Positions 17,174 to 25,481 are shown, numbered from the stretch's first letter. The stretch: DNA of 61,580 bases from Pyramidobacter sp. C12-8 (GCF_002007215.1 NZ_MUHX01000015.1:1-61580); one strand, 5' to 3'. The notes: generated by a model not told the origin, from the sequence alone. Numbers and translations: made by a program.

Positions 17174-17225
17174 TACTATTTCTTATTAAAAAGTCGAACG
17201 CGAGGGCGCTGCGGGAGAGATTCAC
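17172..17225 (+). repeat. Dispersed 3'-end repeat, copy A
   Basis: Starting in the stop codon of fusion 2, a sequence of the form ATACTATTTCT..ATTAAAAAG(T/C)CGAACGC, followed by GGGCGCTGCG, recurs at 53018-53075 directly after hutH. About 45 aligned positions match apart from a few substitutions and one or two indels. Both copies sit at the end of an operon just before a long hairpin. Confidence 0.7.
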
Positions 17226-17272
17226 AAAGCGAGCTGCGCAGACCGTATAGAGTGGTCTGCGCAGCTCGCTTT
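17226..17272. terminator. Bidirectional terminator, 19-bp perfect stem
   Basis: 17226-17244 (AAAGCGAGCTGCGCAGACC) is the exact reverse complement of 17254-17272, with a 9-nt loop. A/T at both ends lets it work for the plus-strand transporter operon and the converging minus-strand LysR gene. Confidence 0.8.
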
Positions 17273-17424
17273 ATCGATCTTCTCCACAATGCTTCTTCGG
17301 AGATCGTCCAATGTTTTATCGCTCGGGTCTGCCCTTGTCTTCTCGGCTTCTTCACGATACCCCTTGTTCTCATTGAGGACAAACGGGCGGCGACGCCGGG
17401 GATCGCCGCAAGTCTTTCGCTCTT

Positions 17425-18318
17425 CTACTGCGGCTGACTCAACTGCTGTTGTTCGGCTTTCTGGATCAGGAAAGAGATCAACACTTCCACGGCTTTGGTC
17501 TCGCACAGGCCGTAGACGAGATGAAAAGCGCGATACACTGCCGGTTTGAAGGTCAGCACGGCGACGGCCGGCGAGGTTTGGGCGGCGAAACGCGAGACGA
17601 TGCCCGCTTCGGCACCGTTAGCGACGGCGTTGACCACGCCCATGGTGTGACCGAACTGCAGCTCCGGCTCTTTGAAAGTGCCCGTGCGGCTCTTGTAGAT
17701 GCGCTCCCACGTCTGCCGGCTGCCCGAGCCGGAGGTGCGTCCGACGAGCTTGAGCCCGCCGATTTCTTCCATGGGGATGTATTTTCTCGCGGCGAGAGGA
17801 TGATTGTGGTTGACGATCAGCACCAGCTCGTCGTGATAAAAGGGCAGGCTGGTGAAACCCGGCAGGCTCCGGTCGGAGCCGATCACGGCAAGATCGGCCT
17901 TTTTGTCGGAAAGATCCTCGAGCGCCGACTGCGAATCGCCTTGCGTGACCTGTACGCTCACGCCGGGATGTTTTTCCATGAACTCCACGAGGATCTCCGG
18001 CAAAATGAAATCGCCGGGGATGGAACTGGCGCTGATGCGCACCGTGCCGTAAAGTTCCTGAGAGATCTCGGCGATCTGGATCCGCGCTTTCTTGCGGGTA
18101 TCCAGCATCTTCAGCGCCGCTTTGTAGAGCACCGCGCCTTCCGACGTGAGCGTAGAATGTTTATGGCCGTTGGCGAACATGGAAGCGCCCATTTCCGCTT
18201 CGATGCGGGCCACGCGTTTGCTCACCGCCGGCTGCGAGACTCCCAGAGCAGCGGCAGCGGCGGATATGCTTCCCTTTTCCACGATGGAAACGAACGTCTC
18301 CAACTCCTTGAAATCCAT
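17425..18318 (-). CDS. LysR-family transcriptional regulator
   Basis: DNA-binding regulator of 297 residues. The N-terminal winged helix-turn-helix (ELETFVSIVEKGSISAAAAA, then VSQPAVSKRVARIEAEM) is typical, and residues ~85-290 form the periplasmic-binding-like effector domain. Related members often respond to sulfur or amino-acid signals, but the inducer cannot be read here. The start at 18318 (MDFKELETF) lies 8 nt behind AAGGGAG; a longer version from 18384 adds a non-homologous 22 residues. It is divergent from the XRE/ImmA pair and convergent with the fused amino-acid transporter genes, either of which could be a target. The 150 nt after the stop (17273-17424) hold no supported gene. Confidence 0.92.
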   Translation of the reverse strand: MDFKELETFVSIVEKGSISAAAAALGVSQPAVSKRVARIEAEMGASMFANGHKHSTLTSEGAVLYKAALKMLDTRKKARIQIAEISQELYGTVRISASSIPGDFILPEILVEFMEKHPGVSVQVTQGDSQSALEDLSDKKADLAVIGSDRSLPGFTSLPFYHDELVLIVNHNHPLAARKYIPMEEIGGLKLVGRTSGSGSRQTWERIYKSRTGTFKEPELQFGHTMGVVNAVANGAEAGIVSRFAAQTSPAVAVLTFKPAVYRAFHLVYGLCETKAVEVLISFLIQKAEQQQLSQPQ

Positions 18319-18405
18319 GCAATCAGCTCCCTTGCCGTCAAAGTCTATAAATAAAAAGAATGAAGTGTCAGGGACATTATACATGAAATTCGCCGTTTGG
18401 GGTAC

Positions 18406-18434
18406 TTGTCAACAGAAATTTATTGTAGTATAGT
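18406..18434 (+). promoter_or_regulatory. Promoter of the XRE/ImmA pair
   Basis: TTGTCA (18406-18411), 17-nt spacer, TATAGT (18429-18434): close to the sigma-70 consensus. A perfect 8-bp palindrome GTGTACAC (18437-18444) covers the likely transcription start and is a candidate autoregulatory operator. Confidence 0.75.
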
Positions 18435-18436
18435 AC

Positions 18437-18444
18437 GTGTACAC
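18437..18444. promoter_or_regulatory. Candidate operator palindrome
   Basis: GTGTACAC lies 3-10 nt downstream of the -10 hexamer of the XRE gene promoter, where a bound repressor would block initiation. Short palindromes occur by chance, so this rests on position only. Confidence 0.35.
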
Positions 18445-18467
18445 TAATCAACAGGGAGGTCTTTTTG

Positions 18468-18851
18468 ATGACTCTAGGTCTTCGGATCCGCACGCTTCGC
18501 AAGGCGCTCAAGATGACGCAGCAGCAGCTCGCCGACGCGACGGAAGTCAGCAGGATTTACATTCAGGCGCTCGAGAGCAACCGCCGCAGTCCTTCGATGA
18601 AACTGCTCCACCGTCTTGCCGACAGGCTCGGCGTGGAGACCTCGGACCTTCTCGAGGAATTTCCTCGCGACACCGGCGGTCGTCTGCAGCTGGAAGAGCT
18701 CTTCGCCGGTCCCAAGCCGATGGAAATCTGGTACCGCAGCCACAAGCTCTCCGAAAAGGACGTGCACATGGTCCACCGGCTGATCGACGCCGCTCTGTCG
18801 GATTGGGAAGGCGAGCCGAAGCGTGGCAGATCGAGAAGAGCGAGAGATTAG
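18468..18851 (+). CDS. XRE-family helix-turn-helix regulator
   Basis: Small regulator of 127 residues. Residues 5-60 form a classic Cro/CI helix-turn-helix (LRIRTLRKALKMTQQQLADA, then YIQALESNRRSPSMKLLHRL). The C-terminal part is short and basic at the end (KRGRSRRARD). The ATG at 18468 is 8 nt from GGGAGG; a TTG one codon upstream is unlikely. The 3' end overlaps the ImmA/IrrE-type peptidase gene by 29 nt, a common regulator/anti-repressor peptidase pairing in mobile elements and stress switches. Confidence 0.92.
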   Translation: MTLGLRIRTLRKALKMTQQQLADATEVSRIYIQALESNRRSPSMKLLHRLADRLGVETSDLLEEFPRDTGGRLQLEELFAGPKPMEIWYRSHKLSEKDVHMVHRLIDAALSDWEGEPKRGRSRRARD

Positions 18852-19278
18852 CGCGGAGGAGGATTTCGTTTTTCCGCCGCCGCCCCGGTACATCGAGCCG
18901 TCGATCCTGAAAGAGGCGGCGGAGTGGCAGGGATTGGACGAGTTCGACGCGCTGGCCAAGCTGGAAGAGCGCGTTTCTCTCGAGGTCGAGACGGCGCGCG
19001 TGCCGATGAGCCCCGACATGTGGGGTTTCACCTACACCAATCGCGAGCTGCGCCGCTGCCGCATCCACCTCAACAGCCGCCTGCCCCGCTTCTGGCAGGG
19101 CTTCGCCCTGTTCCACGAGATCCACCATCTGCTGCACGACAGCCGCGGCTGCTACTTCTGGTCGCAGACCAACGCCAACATGAACGCCTACGAATATCAG
19201 GCCGACCAGTTCGCCTGGGCCGTGCTGATGCGCGAGTGGGGCGAGGGCGACGGGGAGAGCGAAGAGTTCGGCAAGTGA
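18823..19278 (+). CDS. ImmA/IrrE-family metallo-endopeptidase
   Basis: Predicted zinc peptidase of 151 residues. HEIHH near residue 97 gives the HExxH zinc motif, and a downstream AYEYQADQFAWAVLM supplies the third ligand (Glu) in the typical EyqAdqFA context. In known systems such peptidases cleave a cognate XRE repressor (ImmA/ImmR, IrrE/DdrO). Here the gene starts at GTG 18823 inside the regulator gene, with AAGGCGAG 8 nt upstream, so the two are co-translated. The regulon is not visible; the closest downstream gene is a secreted repeat protein on the same strand. Confidence 0.88.
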   Translation: MADREEREISAEEDFVFPPPPRYIEPSILKEAAEWQGLDEFDALAKLEERVSLEVETARVPMSPDMWGFTYTNRELRRCRIHLNSRLPRFWQGFALFHEIHHLLHDSRGCYFWSQTNANMNAYEYQADQFAWAVLMREWGEGDGESEEFGK

Positions 19279-19317
19279 TTTTCCGTGGGAAAAAGATCAA
19301 ACTGAGGAGGCCATTTT

Positions 19318-20319
19318 ATGAAAAAGATATTTCCGTTCCTCTGCGCTTTCGCGCTGGCGTCGTCCGCCGCCGCGGGTTTCGCCTATAACATCGACGTCAC
19401 CGTCGGCGGCGTCAGGTACACGGGGCGTACGTTCGGCAACGGCGTCGAATACCGCGTGGGCGGCAAAGTCGTCGGCTACGCGAAGACGATGGGCGGCGTG
19501 CTGACCTACACCGCGCCGAACAACGCCACGCTCGGCACCGTGCGCAAAGTGGGCAACTACTGGGAATATCGCGACGCCCGCAACGCCCCTATCGCCCGCG
19601 TGGAAGAGCTGGGCGGACGCCACACTTACAAGAGCGCGAACGGCAGCGTCATCGGCTACGCCGTGCCGCTCGGGGGCCGCACCGAATACCGCGCCGGCAA
19701 CAACGCCACGATCGGCAGCGCCGACACCAACACGCTGCCGTTCCGCCCCATCCCGCTGGAGAATTATCTGAAACGGCAAAAGAAAGCGCCCGCCGATGGC
19801 GTCTGCCTGACCCGCGTCATCAAGCTGACGCCCGGCGGGCAGGCGATCGGCGCGGGGCTGCAGCCGGGCGATTTCCTGATCACCTTCGCGGGCAAGGATT
19901 GGACGATTTTCGACCTGCTGAACGCTTCTCATGAAGTAATGCATCCTAAAGTCGCTGAAAAGGTCAAATCGACCCGTGAAGACGACCATCTCGTCATGAT
20001 CGTCTACCGTCCCGTCCCCGGCGAGCGCGACCACGCCGGCGGCGCGATCATCGCGCTGGCGCCGATGAACCCCGGCATGAAAGGATATACCTACACCACG
20101 GCGGCGAACTGCGAATATTACACGGTCGCCGGATCGAAAAAGTATGCCGCCGAGATCAAGGCCATCTATGAGCGCTGGCTTGAACAGGAAAAAGCCAAGG
20201 CGGAACAGCCCGCCGGCGCTCCGGAGAAGTCGCCCGAAGACGGCGGCGCGGCCGGGAAAAGCTCCGCTTTGAACGCCGCGCTTCGTGTGCTTGAACTGTT
20301 GGCCGCCATCCTTGGCTGA
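19318..20319 (+). CDS. Secreted protein with short beta repeats and a PDZ-like segment
   Basis: Unrecognised exported protein of 333 residues. Residues 1-22 are a signal peptide. From ~25 to ~140 there are about five Gly/Tyr-rich units of roughly 18-22 residues (for example YRVGGKVVGYAKTMGGVLTY, RVEELGGRHTYKSANGSVIG, VPLGGRTEYRAGNNATIGSA), suggesting a repeated beta-hairpin. Residues ~165-200 (RVIKLTPGGQAIGAGLQPGD, then FLITFAGKDW) resemble the ligand groove of PDZ domains. The C-terminus is low-complexity and rich in Ala, Glu and Pro. The ATG is preceded by GAGGAGG, and a terminator follows. It could be an envelope-associated scaffold or protease adaptor; no function is claimed. Confidence 0.85.
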   Translation: MKKIFPFLCAFALASSAAAGFAYNIDVTVGGVRYTGRTFGNGVEYRVGGKVVGYAKTMGGVLTYTAPNNATLGTVRKVGNYWEYRDARNAPIARVEELGGRHTYKSANGSVIGYAVPLGGRTEYRAGNNATIGSADTNTLPFRPIPLENYLKRQKKAPADGVCLTRVIKLTPGGQAIGAGLQPGDFLITFAGKDWTIFDLLNASHEVMHPKVAEKVKSTREDDHLVMIVYRPVPGERDHAGGAIIALAPMNPGMKGYTYTTAANCEYYTVAGSKKYAAEIKAIYERWLEQEKAKAEQPAGAPEKSPEDGGAAGKSSALNAALRVLELLAAILG

Positions 20320-20330
20320 TCCATCGAGCG

Positions 20331-20371
20331 AAAAAGGGGAACGCCGGAATTTTTTCGGTGCTCCCCTTTTT
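20331..20371 (+). terminator. Terminator after the secreted repeat protein
   Basis: AAAAAGGGGA...CCG on the left pairs with CGG...TCCCCTTTTT on the right with an internal mismatch of three bases, ending in a T5 run. Confidence 0.7.
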
Positions 20372-20447
20372 CGCGGCGTCTGGGGCGATTGCGACGCTTG
20401 GCCGGGAAAGGACAATCTCCATTTGATCGATCGGCGGATTTTCGCCG

Positions 20448-20476
20448 TTGACGGGCGGCGTCGCTTTTTGTAAAAT
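20448..20476 (+). promoter_or_regulatory. Promoter of the RpiR-family regulator
   Basis: TTGACG (20448-20453), 17-nt spacer, TAAAAT (20471-20476), 44 nt before the TTG start of the gene. Confidence 0.7.
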
Positions 20477-20520
20477 ATTAATGTACTTTTGTTTATTAGC
20501 GATGAAAGAGGTGTTATCCA

Positions 20521-21393
20521 TTGGAAGCGAATAAATTGCAGGAACTTCTGCGCAGCAATCTGGACTCGATGCCCTCCAAGGCGCGCCGCGTCGTCGAATA
20601 CCTTCTCACTCACATGCGCGAGGCGGCCTTCGTCTCCATCGGCGACGTGGCCGAGCAGCTGAACGTCTCCAAGGCGCAGCTCGTGCGCGTGGCGCGCATC
20701 CTCGGCTTCACCGGCTACGCCGACCTCAAGAGCGCGCTCAAGGAATCGGTGCTCGAACAGGTTAATCCCGCGGCGATGCTGGCCCGCGCCATGAGCGAAG
20801 AGGGCGATCTGTCGGAGCGCATCCGCCAGATGGAACACGCCAATCTCGAAGACACGTGGAACCGCCTGCGCGTCGAAGACGTGCGCGCGTTCTGCGAACT
20901 CGTCAAATCGGCCGAGGGCATTTACTGCGCCGGCTGGAGCATCTCCGGCATGATGGCCGAATGCCTGCACAGCCGCCTGCGCGAGTTGGGGCTGCGCGCC
21001 CATCAGATGTACCCCGGTTCCGGCTGCCTGACGCTGATCGAGCAGGCCCGCAGCGTCCGCAAAAGCGACCTGATCATCGCCTTCGACCTGCCCAGCTATT
21101 CGGTGCTGCTCACCGAGGCGCTGCAGCGGGGCCGGCGCAACGGCGCCAAAATCGTCACCATCACCGACAGTCCCGCCGCGCCGATCTGCAGCGACGCCGA
21201 CCTGTCGTTCTTCGTCAGCGACAACAGCCCCACCTTCGGCAGCAGCCTGATCGGACCGTTGTTTTTGATCCACATCCTCACCTCGCGTCTCTCCATCGAC
21301 ATGGGCGACGACGCGATGAACGCGCTGGCCGAGCAGAGCAAGATCCTCCGCGACGAGCGCCTGTACCATCCCGTCTACTCGCTGCGGTATTGA
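20521..21393 (+). CDS. MurR/RpiR-family transcriptional regulator
   Basis: Regulator of 290 residues with the RpiR N-terminal helix-turn-helix (KARRVVEYLLTHMREAAFVS, then IGDVAEQLNVSKAQLVRVAR, residues ~20-75) and a C-terminal SIS sugar-phosphate/ligand-binding domain (~115-260: GIYCAGWSISGMMAECLHSR, SDLIIAFDLPSYS, AKIVTITDSPAAPICSDAD). It starts at TTG 20521, 9 nt from GAGGTG. Members sense phosphosugars, but related ones beside amino-acid genes respond to other ligands. No metabolic target is adjacent on the same strand, so the regulon is unknown. Confidence 0.92.
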   Translation: MEANKLQELLRSNLDSMPSKARRVVEYLLTHMREAAFVSIGDVAEQLNVSKAQLVRVARILGFTGYADLKSALKESVLEQVNPAAMLARAMSEEGDLSERIRQMEHANLEDTWNRLRVEDVRAFCELVKSAEGIYCAGWSISGMMAECLHSRLRELGLRAHQMYPGSGCLTLIEQARSVRKSDLIIAFDLPSYSVLLTEALQRGRRNGAKIVTITDSPAAPICSDADLSFFVSDNSPTFGSSLIGPLFLIHILTSRLSIDMGDDAMNALAEQSKILRDERLYHPVYSLRY

Positions 21394-21405
21394 TTCTTTT
21401 TGAAT

Positions 21406-21464
21406 AAAAAAATCCAGCCTGAACGGCTTTTCCGATCGGAACAGCCGTTCAGGCTGGATTTTTT
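21406..21464. terminator. Bidirectional terminator between rpiR and cbiA
   Basis: An A7 run and ATCCAGCCTGAACGGCT (to 21428) are mirrored by AGCCGTTCAGGCTGGAT and T6 (21443-21464): a near-perfect 22-bp stem with a 14-nt loop that itself contains CCGATCGG. It serves both converging transcripts and touches the cbiA stop codon. Confidence 0.9.
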
Positions 21465-22842
21465 ATCGGGAGCGGGCGAAGCGTTCACAGGCGTCCACAA
21501 AATTGCGGGCGAGCTGCGGGCTGCCGGCGAAGTGCAGGTGGAGATACGAGGCCAGCACGTTCGCACTCGCGTAACCGGCGGCATACGCCGCACCGGTACG
21601 CTTTTTGACGAAACGCCAGGCGGCGCTCGCTTCCGTCCCCTCGTCGGGCTGCACCGAGGAAAAATGGAACTCGTGGCCGCGCACGACGGTTCCGGCGGGA
21701 CAGAGTACGGTGTCGCGCAGAGCTGTGGCCTCGACGTAGCCGACGGTCTGCAGCTTGGAGTTCATGCGGCACGCGGCGGGGATCAGGCCGGCCATGGCGA
21801 ATGCGCGCCCTTCGAAATCGGTCAGCGAGCGCGTCAGGTACATGTAGCCGCCGCATTCGGCGTAGATGGGCATGCCGGCGCGGGCCGCCGCGGCAAGTTC
21901 GCTTTTCATCGCGTCGTTGGCGGCGAGACGTGCGGCGAACATCTCCGGGAAGCCGCCGCCGAAGATCAGGCCGTCCGCGTCGGGAGGCTCCTTGTCGTCG
22001 AGCGGGCTGAAGAAGACGAGCCGCGCGCCGGCGTGCTCCAGTTCGGCGAGGCTTTCCGGATAATAGAACGAAAAGGCCTTGTCGCGCGCCACGCCGATCA
22101 CGGCCCGGCGATCCGCCGCGGGCGGGACGGGACGGGGAGAAAATTCCAGCGCCGGCGCTTCCGCGGCGATCCTCAGCAGCGTCTCGAGATCGACGGAACG
22201 TTCCACGCACTCGACCAGCGCGTCGAAGTCATGTTCCCCGCTTTCTTCCGCGGGCAGCAGGCCGAGGTGCCGTTCCGAGACGGCGAACCGTTCGTCGCGT
22301 TTCAGAGCGCCCAGCACGGGAATACCGAAGCGGTCCATGGCTGCCGCGATCATGTCGCGGTGCGCGTCCGAGCCGAGACGGTTGAGGATCACGCCGCAAA
22401 AGTCTACGCCGCGGTCGTATTCGCGAAATCCCAGCGCCAACGCCGCGGCGCTGTCGCCCATCGACTTGCAGTCGATCACCAGCGCCACGGGGGCGCGTAG
22501 CTTTTTGGCGATCTCCGCAGTGCTGCTGACGCCGCCGCGCCCGCCGTCGTACAGCCCCATCACTCCTTCGACGACGGCGAGATCGGCTTGCGAAGAGTTT
22601 TCTGCGAACAGGCGCTCCATCGCCGCCTCGTCCATCAGCCAGGTGTCGAGATTATGCGCGGGGCGTCCGCTGGCCTGGGCCAGATAGCCGGGGTCGATGT
22701 AATCGGGGCCGATCTTGCAGGCCTGCACGGCCAGGCCGCGCTTTTTCAGGGCGGCGAGGATGCCGCAGGTGAGCGTTGTTTTGCCGCAGCCGCTCTGAGT
22801 GGCGGCGATGACGAGACGGGGGAGCTTTTTCAGCGCGCTCAT
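21463..22842 (-). CDS. cbiA: Cobyrinic acid a,c-diamide synthase CbiA/CobB
   Basis: Glutamine-dependent amidation of the a and c carboxylates of (cobalt-containing) cobyrinic acid. The 459-residue protein has an N-terminal dethiobiotin-synthetase-like ATPase domain (VIAATQSGCGKTTLTCGILA near residue 11, KIGPDYIDPGYL, VVEGVMGLYDG) and a C-terminal class I glutamine amidotransferase domain with FGGGFPEMFA, the nucleophile Cys in YAECGGYMYL near 335, and the His of GHEFHFSS near 400. The start at 22842 follows AAAGGAAGTG. Last gene of the cobalamin series; a 206-nt gap with a repeat separates it from hemB. Confidence 0.95.
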   Translation of the reverse strand: MSALKKLPRLVIAATQSGCGKTTLTCGILAALKKRGLAVQACKIGPDYIDPGYLAQASGRPAHNLDTWLMDEAAMERLFAENSSQADLAVVEGVMGLYDGGRGGVSSTAEIAKKLRAPVALVIDCKSMGDSAAALALGFREYDRGVDFCGVILNRLGSDAHRDMIAAAMDRFGIPVLGALKRDERFAVSERHLGLLPAEESGEHDFDALVECVERSVDLETLLRIAAEAPALEFSPRPVPPAADRRAVIGVARDKAFSFYYPESLAELEHAGARLVFFSPLDDKEPPDADGLIFGGGFPEMFAARLAANDAMKSELAAAARAGMPIYAECGGYMYLTRSLTDFEGRAFAMAGLIPAACRMNSKLQTVGYVEATALRDTVLCPAGTVVRGHEFHFSSVQPDEGTEASAAWRFVKKRTGAAYAAGYASANVLASYLHLHFAGSPQLARNFVDACERFARSR

Positions 22843-22910
22843 GGTCGTTCACTTCCTTTCGCCGAAGCGCTCCCGCTCCGGCCTATGCTGTCGCTATAGC
22901 AAACGCACCG

Positions 22911-22932
22911 TAAAACAAGATCTCCCACGGAG
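22911..22932 (-). repeat. Dispersed intergenic repeat, copy C
   Basis: On the minus strand CTCCGTGGGAGATCTTGTTTTA matches 21 of 22 bases at 49279-49300. Both copies lie in a ~200-nt gap just upstream of a metabolic gene in the same orientation, with CGCGGAG-type inverted motifs further upstream (here CCGCGGAGAAGCGGCGACGC at about 23005). Confidence 0.6.
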
Positions 22933-23048
22933 GCACAAAGGCTCGAAGAAAAGCAGAAGAGAGACATGAGGGGAAAGTACCTTTCCCATTTCAATCTCCG
23001 CGTCGCCGCTTCTCCGCGGCGGCTGTCGTTCAAAAATTTCCGGCATTC

Positions 23049-24029
23049 CTAGAAGGTAACGCGCCCTTCTTTGAGCCAGCGGGCCAGGTCGAGGGCCGAG
23101 TAGGTGACGATCACGTCGGCTCCGGCGCGCGCCAGGCTGTACGCCGCTTCGGCGACGGCGCGCGATTCGTCGAGCCAGCCTTTGGCGGCCGCGGCCTTGA
23201 TCATGGCGTACTCGCCGCTGACGCAGTAGGAACCGACGGGCACGGGGCTGATCTCTTTGACGGCGCGCAGCACGTCCAGGTAGAGCAGGCCGGGTTTGAC
23301 CATGATCATGTCGGCGCCTTCTTCGATGTCGAGTTCTGCTTCCTTGAGTCCCTCGCGCGCGTTGCGCGGATCCATCTGGTAGCCCCGGCGGTCGCCGAAG
23401 GCCGGCGCGGAGCCGGCGGCGTCGCGGAAGGGGCCGTAGAACGCCGAGGCGTATTTGACGGCGTAAGAGAAGATGATCTTGTCCTTCATGCCGGCGGCGT
23501 CCAGTCCGGCGCGCAGGGCGGCGACGTGGCCGTCCATCATGTCGGAGGGAGCGACGACGTCGGCCCCCGCCGCGGCCTGGGAAACGGCGATGCGCGTCAG
23601 GTACTCGAGCGTCTCGTCGTTGTCCACCTTTTCGCCGTGAAGGATGCCGCAGTGGCCGTGCGAGGTATATTCGCACATGCACACGTCGCCGATGAAGGTG
23701 ATCTCGGGAAAAGCTTTTTTGCCGACGCGCAGCGCCTGCTGGATGACGCCGTTCTCGTCCCACGCGCCGGAGCCGGTCTCGTCCTTGCGCTCGGGCAGGC
23801 CGAAGAGCAGCACGGCTTTGACGCCGCAGCGCGCCATCTCTTCGAGGACGAGCGGGAAGGTGTCGGGGCTGTAACGTTTCTGCCCGGGCAGCGAGGGGAT
23901 GTCTTCGACGATGCCGCGGCCTTCGCGGATGAACACGGGGTAGATGAACATATCGGCGCTGAGGCGCGTTTCCGCGACGAGGTTGCGGAGCGCCGGGGTC
24001 TGGCGCAGTCTTCTCGGTCTGACGATCAT
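23049..24029 (-). CDS. hemB: Delta-aminolevulinic acid dehydratase (porphobilinogen synthase)
   Basis: Condenses two 5-aminolevulinate molecules to porphobilinogen in the cytosol. The 326-residue protein has RRLRQTPALRNLVAETRL at the start, the zinc-binding cysteines in GDVCMCEYTSHGHCG near residue 120, and the active-site lysine regions FSYAVKYASAFYGPFRDAAG near 197 and MIMVKPGLLYLD near 250. The ATG at 24029 overlaps the stop of the upstream cobA-hemD gene (ATGA). It is placed inside the cobalamin operon rather than with heme genes. Confidence 0.96.
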   Translation of the reverse strand: MIVRPRRLRQTPALRNLVAETRLSADMFIYPVFIREGRGIVEDIPSLPGQKRYSPDTFPLVLEEMARCGVKAVLLFGLPERKDETGSGAWDENGVIQQALRVGKKAFPEITFIGDVCMCEYTSHGHCGILHGEKVDNDETLEYLTRIAVSQAAAGADVVAPSDMMDGHVAALRAGLDAAGMKDKIIFSYAVKYASAFYGPFRDAAGSAPAFGDRRGYQMDPRNAREGLKEAELDIEEGADMIMVKPGLLYLDVLRAVKEISPVPVGSYCVSGEYAMIKAAAAKGWLDESRAVAEAAYSLARAGADVIVTYSALDLARWLKEGRVTF

Positions 24030-25477
24030 GATCTGCCATCTTCTTTCAAAGTATTGATAAGGTCTTCCAGCGTCGCGCGGGCGGCGACGCGGATGTTTTT
24101 CAGCCCCAGCCGTTCGGCTTCGCGCGCGGTCTGCGCGCCGATGCAGCAGGCCAGCGGCGCTTCCAGTTCGGGGCAGGCTTTTTTGAAGCCGCGCACGGTG
24201 GAGGCGCTGGTGAACAACACGGCGTCGACATTTACGGGCTGAAACGGAGCCGCGAGCGTTTCGGTTCGGTAGAGGGGCACTTCGCTGAAATCGACGCCGC
24301 GGGCGCGCAGCGTCTCGGTCAGCTCGGGCGAGCCGTCGAGCGCGCGGAACAGCAGCGCGGAGCCGCCTCGGCCGGCCAGTTCTTCGGCCAGATGGACGCC
24401 GTCGTAAACGGCGGGGACCAGATCGGGGCGGAGCCCGCGCTCGCGCAGCGCCGCGGCTGTGGCGGGGCCGATGGCGGCGATTTTGGCCGCTCCCAGTTCG
24501 CGCACGTCGCGCCCTTCCGCGGCCAGACGCGCGAAGAAGCATTCCGCGCCGGTGGCGCTGGTGAAACCGACCCAGTCGTAGCCGTCCAGCGGCGGCAGTT
24601 TCGTCTCCAGCGGCGCGGCGGCGATGCAGGGAAATTCCACCACTTCGGCGCCGAGGTCGCGGAGCATCCGCGACAACCGTCCCTGACGGTTGGCCGGGCG
24701 CGTGACGAGCACTTTTTTGCCCCACAACGGCAGTTTCTGCCGCCAGGCGAACCGCGACGCCAGAGCGGCCGCGGGGCCGACAAGGATGACGGCCGGCGCG
24801 CGCAGCCCGAAGTCGCGGGCTTTGCGTTCGAAATCGCCCAGAGTCCCGACGAGCGCGCGCTGGCGGGCGGTCGTGCCCGATTCGACGGCCGCCGTCGGCG
24901 TGTCGGCGGCGAAACCGCGCGCCAGCAGCTGCGAACAGATCTCCGCAATAGCGGCCGCGCCCATCAGAAACACGAGCGTGCCGTTCAGCCGCGCCAGCGC
25001 GTCGTAATCCTGCGCGGCGATGCCGCCCTCCTTGGTGTGGGCGGTGACGATGTGCAGCGAGTTGGCGAGGCCGCGGTGCGTGACGGGGATGCCGGCGCAC
25101 TCCGGCGCGGCGATCGCCGAAGCGACGCCGGGCACGACCTCGTAGAGGATGTCGTGCGCCAGCAGCGCTTCGATCTCCTCGCCGCCGCGGCCGAACAAAA
25201 ACGGATCGCCGCCTTTGAGGCGCACGACGTTATGTCCATTCAGCGCTTCGCGCACGATCAGAGCCTCGATCTCGCGCTGCGGCACGGGGTGGCGGCCGCC
25301 CTCCTTGCCCACGTCGATACAGCGCGCGGTGCGGGGCATGAGCGCCAGCACGCCGTCGCCGACGAGGCGGTCGAAGATCACGACTTCGGCGCGCTCCAGA
25401 ACTTCGCGGCCGCGGCAGGTGAGCAGCCCGGGATCGCCCGGACCGGCGCCGACGAGCCAGACTTTGCCGACGGACAT
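24026..25477 (-). CDS. cobA-hemD: Uroporphyrinogen-III C-methyltransferase / uroporphyrinogen-III synthase fusion
   Basis: Two-domain enzyme of 483 residues. Residues 1-245 are the SAM-dependent uroporphyrinogen-III methyltransferase giving precorrin-2 (VWLVGAGPGDPGLLT, VVRLKGGDPFLFGRGGEE, VVPGVASAIAAPECAGIPVT, THRG). Residues ~250-480 are uroporphyrinogen-III synthase, which closes hydroxymethylbilane (GKKVLVTRPANRQGRLSRML, VGFTSATGAECFF, AIGPATAAALRERG, VLFTSASTVRGF). The same fusion occurs in several anaerobes. It lies 4 nt after hemC and overlaps hemB, so three consecutive steps from porphobilinogen to precorrin-2 are encoded together. Confidence 0.95.
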   Translation of the reverse strand: MSVGKVWLVGAGPGDPGLLTCRGREVLERAEVVIFDRLVGDGVLALMPRTARCIDVGKEGGRHPVPQREIEALIVREALNGHNVVRLKGGDPFLFGRGGEEIEALLAHDILYEVVPGVASAIAAPECAGIPVTHRGLANSLHIVTAHTKEGGIAAQDYDALARLNGTLVFLMGAAAIAEICSQLLARGFAADTPTAAVESGTTARQRALVGTLGDFERKARDFGLRAPAVILVGPAAALASRFAWRQKLPLWGKKVLVTRPANRQGRLSRMLRDLGAEVVEFPCIAAAPLETKLPPLDGYDWVGFTSATGAECFFARLAAEGRDVRELGAAKIAAIGPATAAALRERGLRPDLVPAVYDGVHLAEELAGRGGSALLFRALDGSPELTETLRARGVDFSEVPLYRTETLAAPFQPVNVDAVLFTSASTVRGFKKACPELEAPLACCIGAQTAREAERLGLKNIRVAARATLEDLINTLKEDGRS

Positions 25478-25481
25478 GAGA

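Noticed and set aside
17222-17506. Minus-strand frame with a charged, protein-like stretch (REEAEKTRADPSDKTLDDLR) overlapping the LysR 3' end and the terminator.
   Set aside because: It runs through the 19-bp terminator and overlaps the LysR coding region out of frame; no ribosome binding site or family match.
18468-19278. XRE/ImmA-type pair as a classical toxin-antitoxin module.
   Set aside because: The second gene has a zinc peptidase HEIHH motif rather than a toxin fold, so a repressor-protease switch fits better.
22843-23048. Second riboswitch or small gene in the hemB-cbiA gap.
   Set aside because: No aptamer core or credible coding frame was found; the gap is explained in part by the dispersed repeat.
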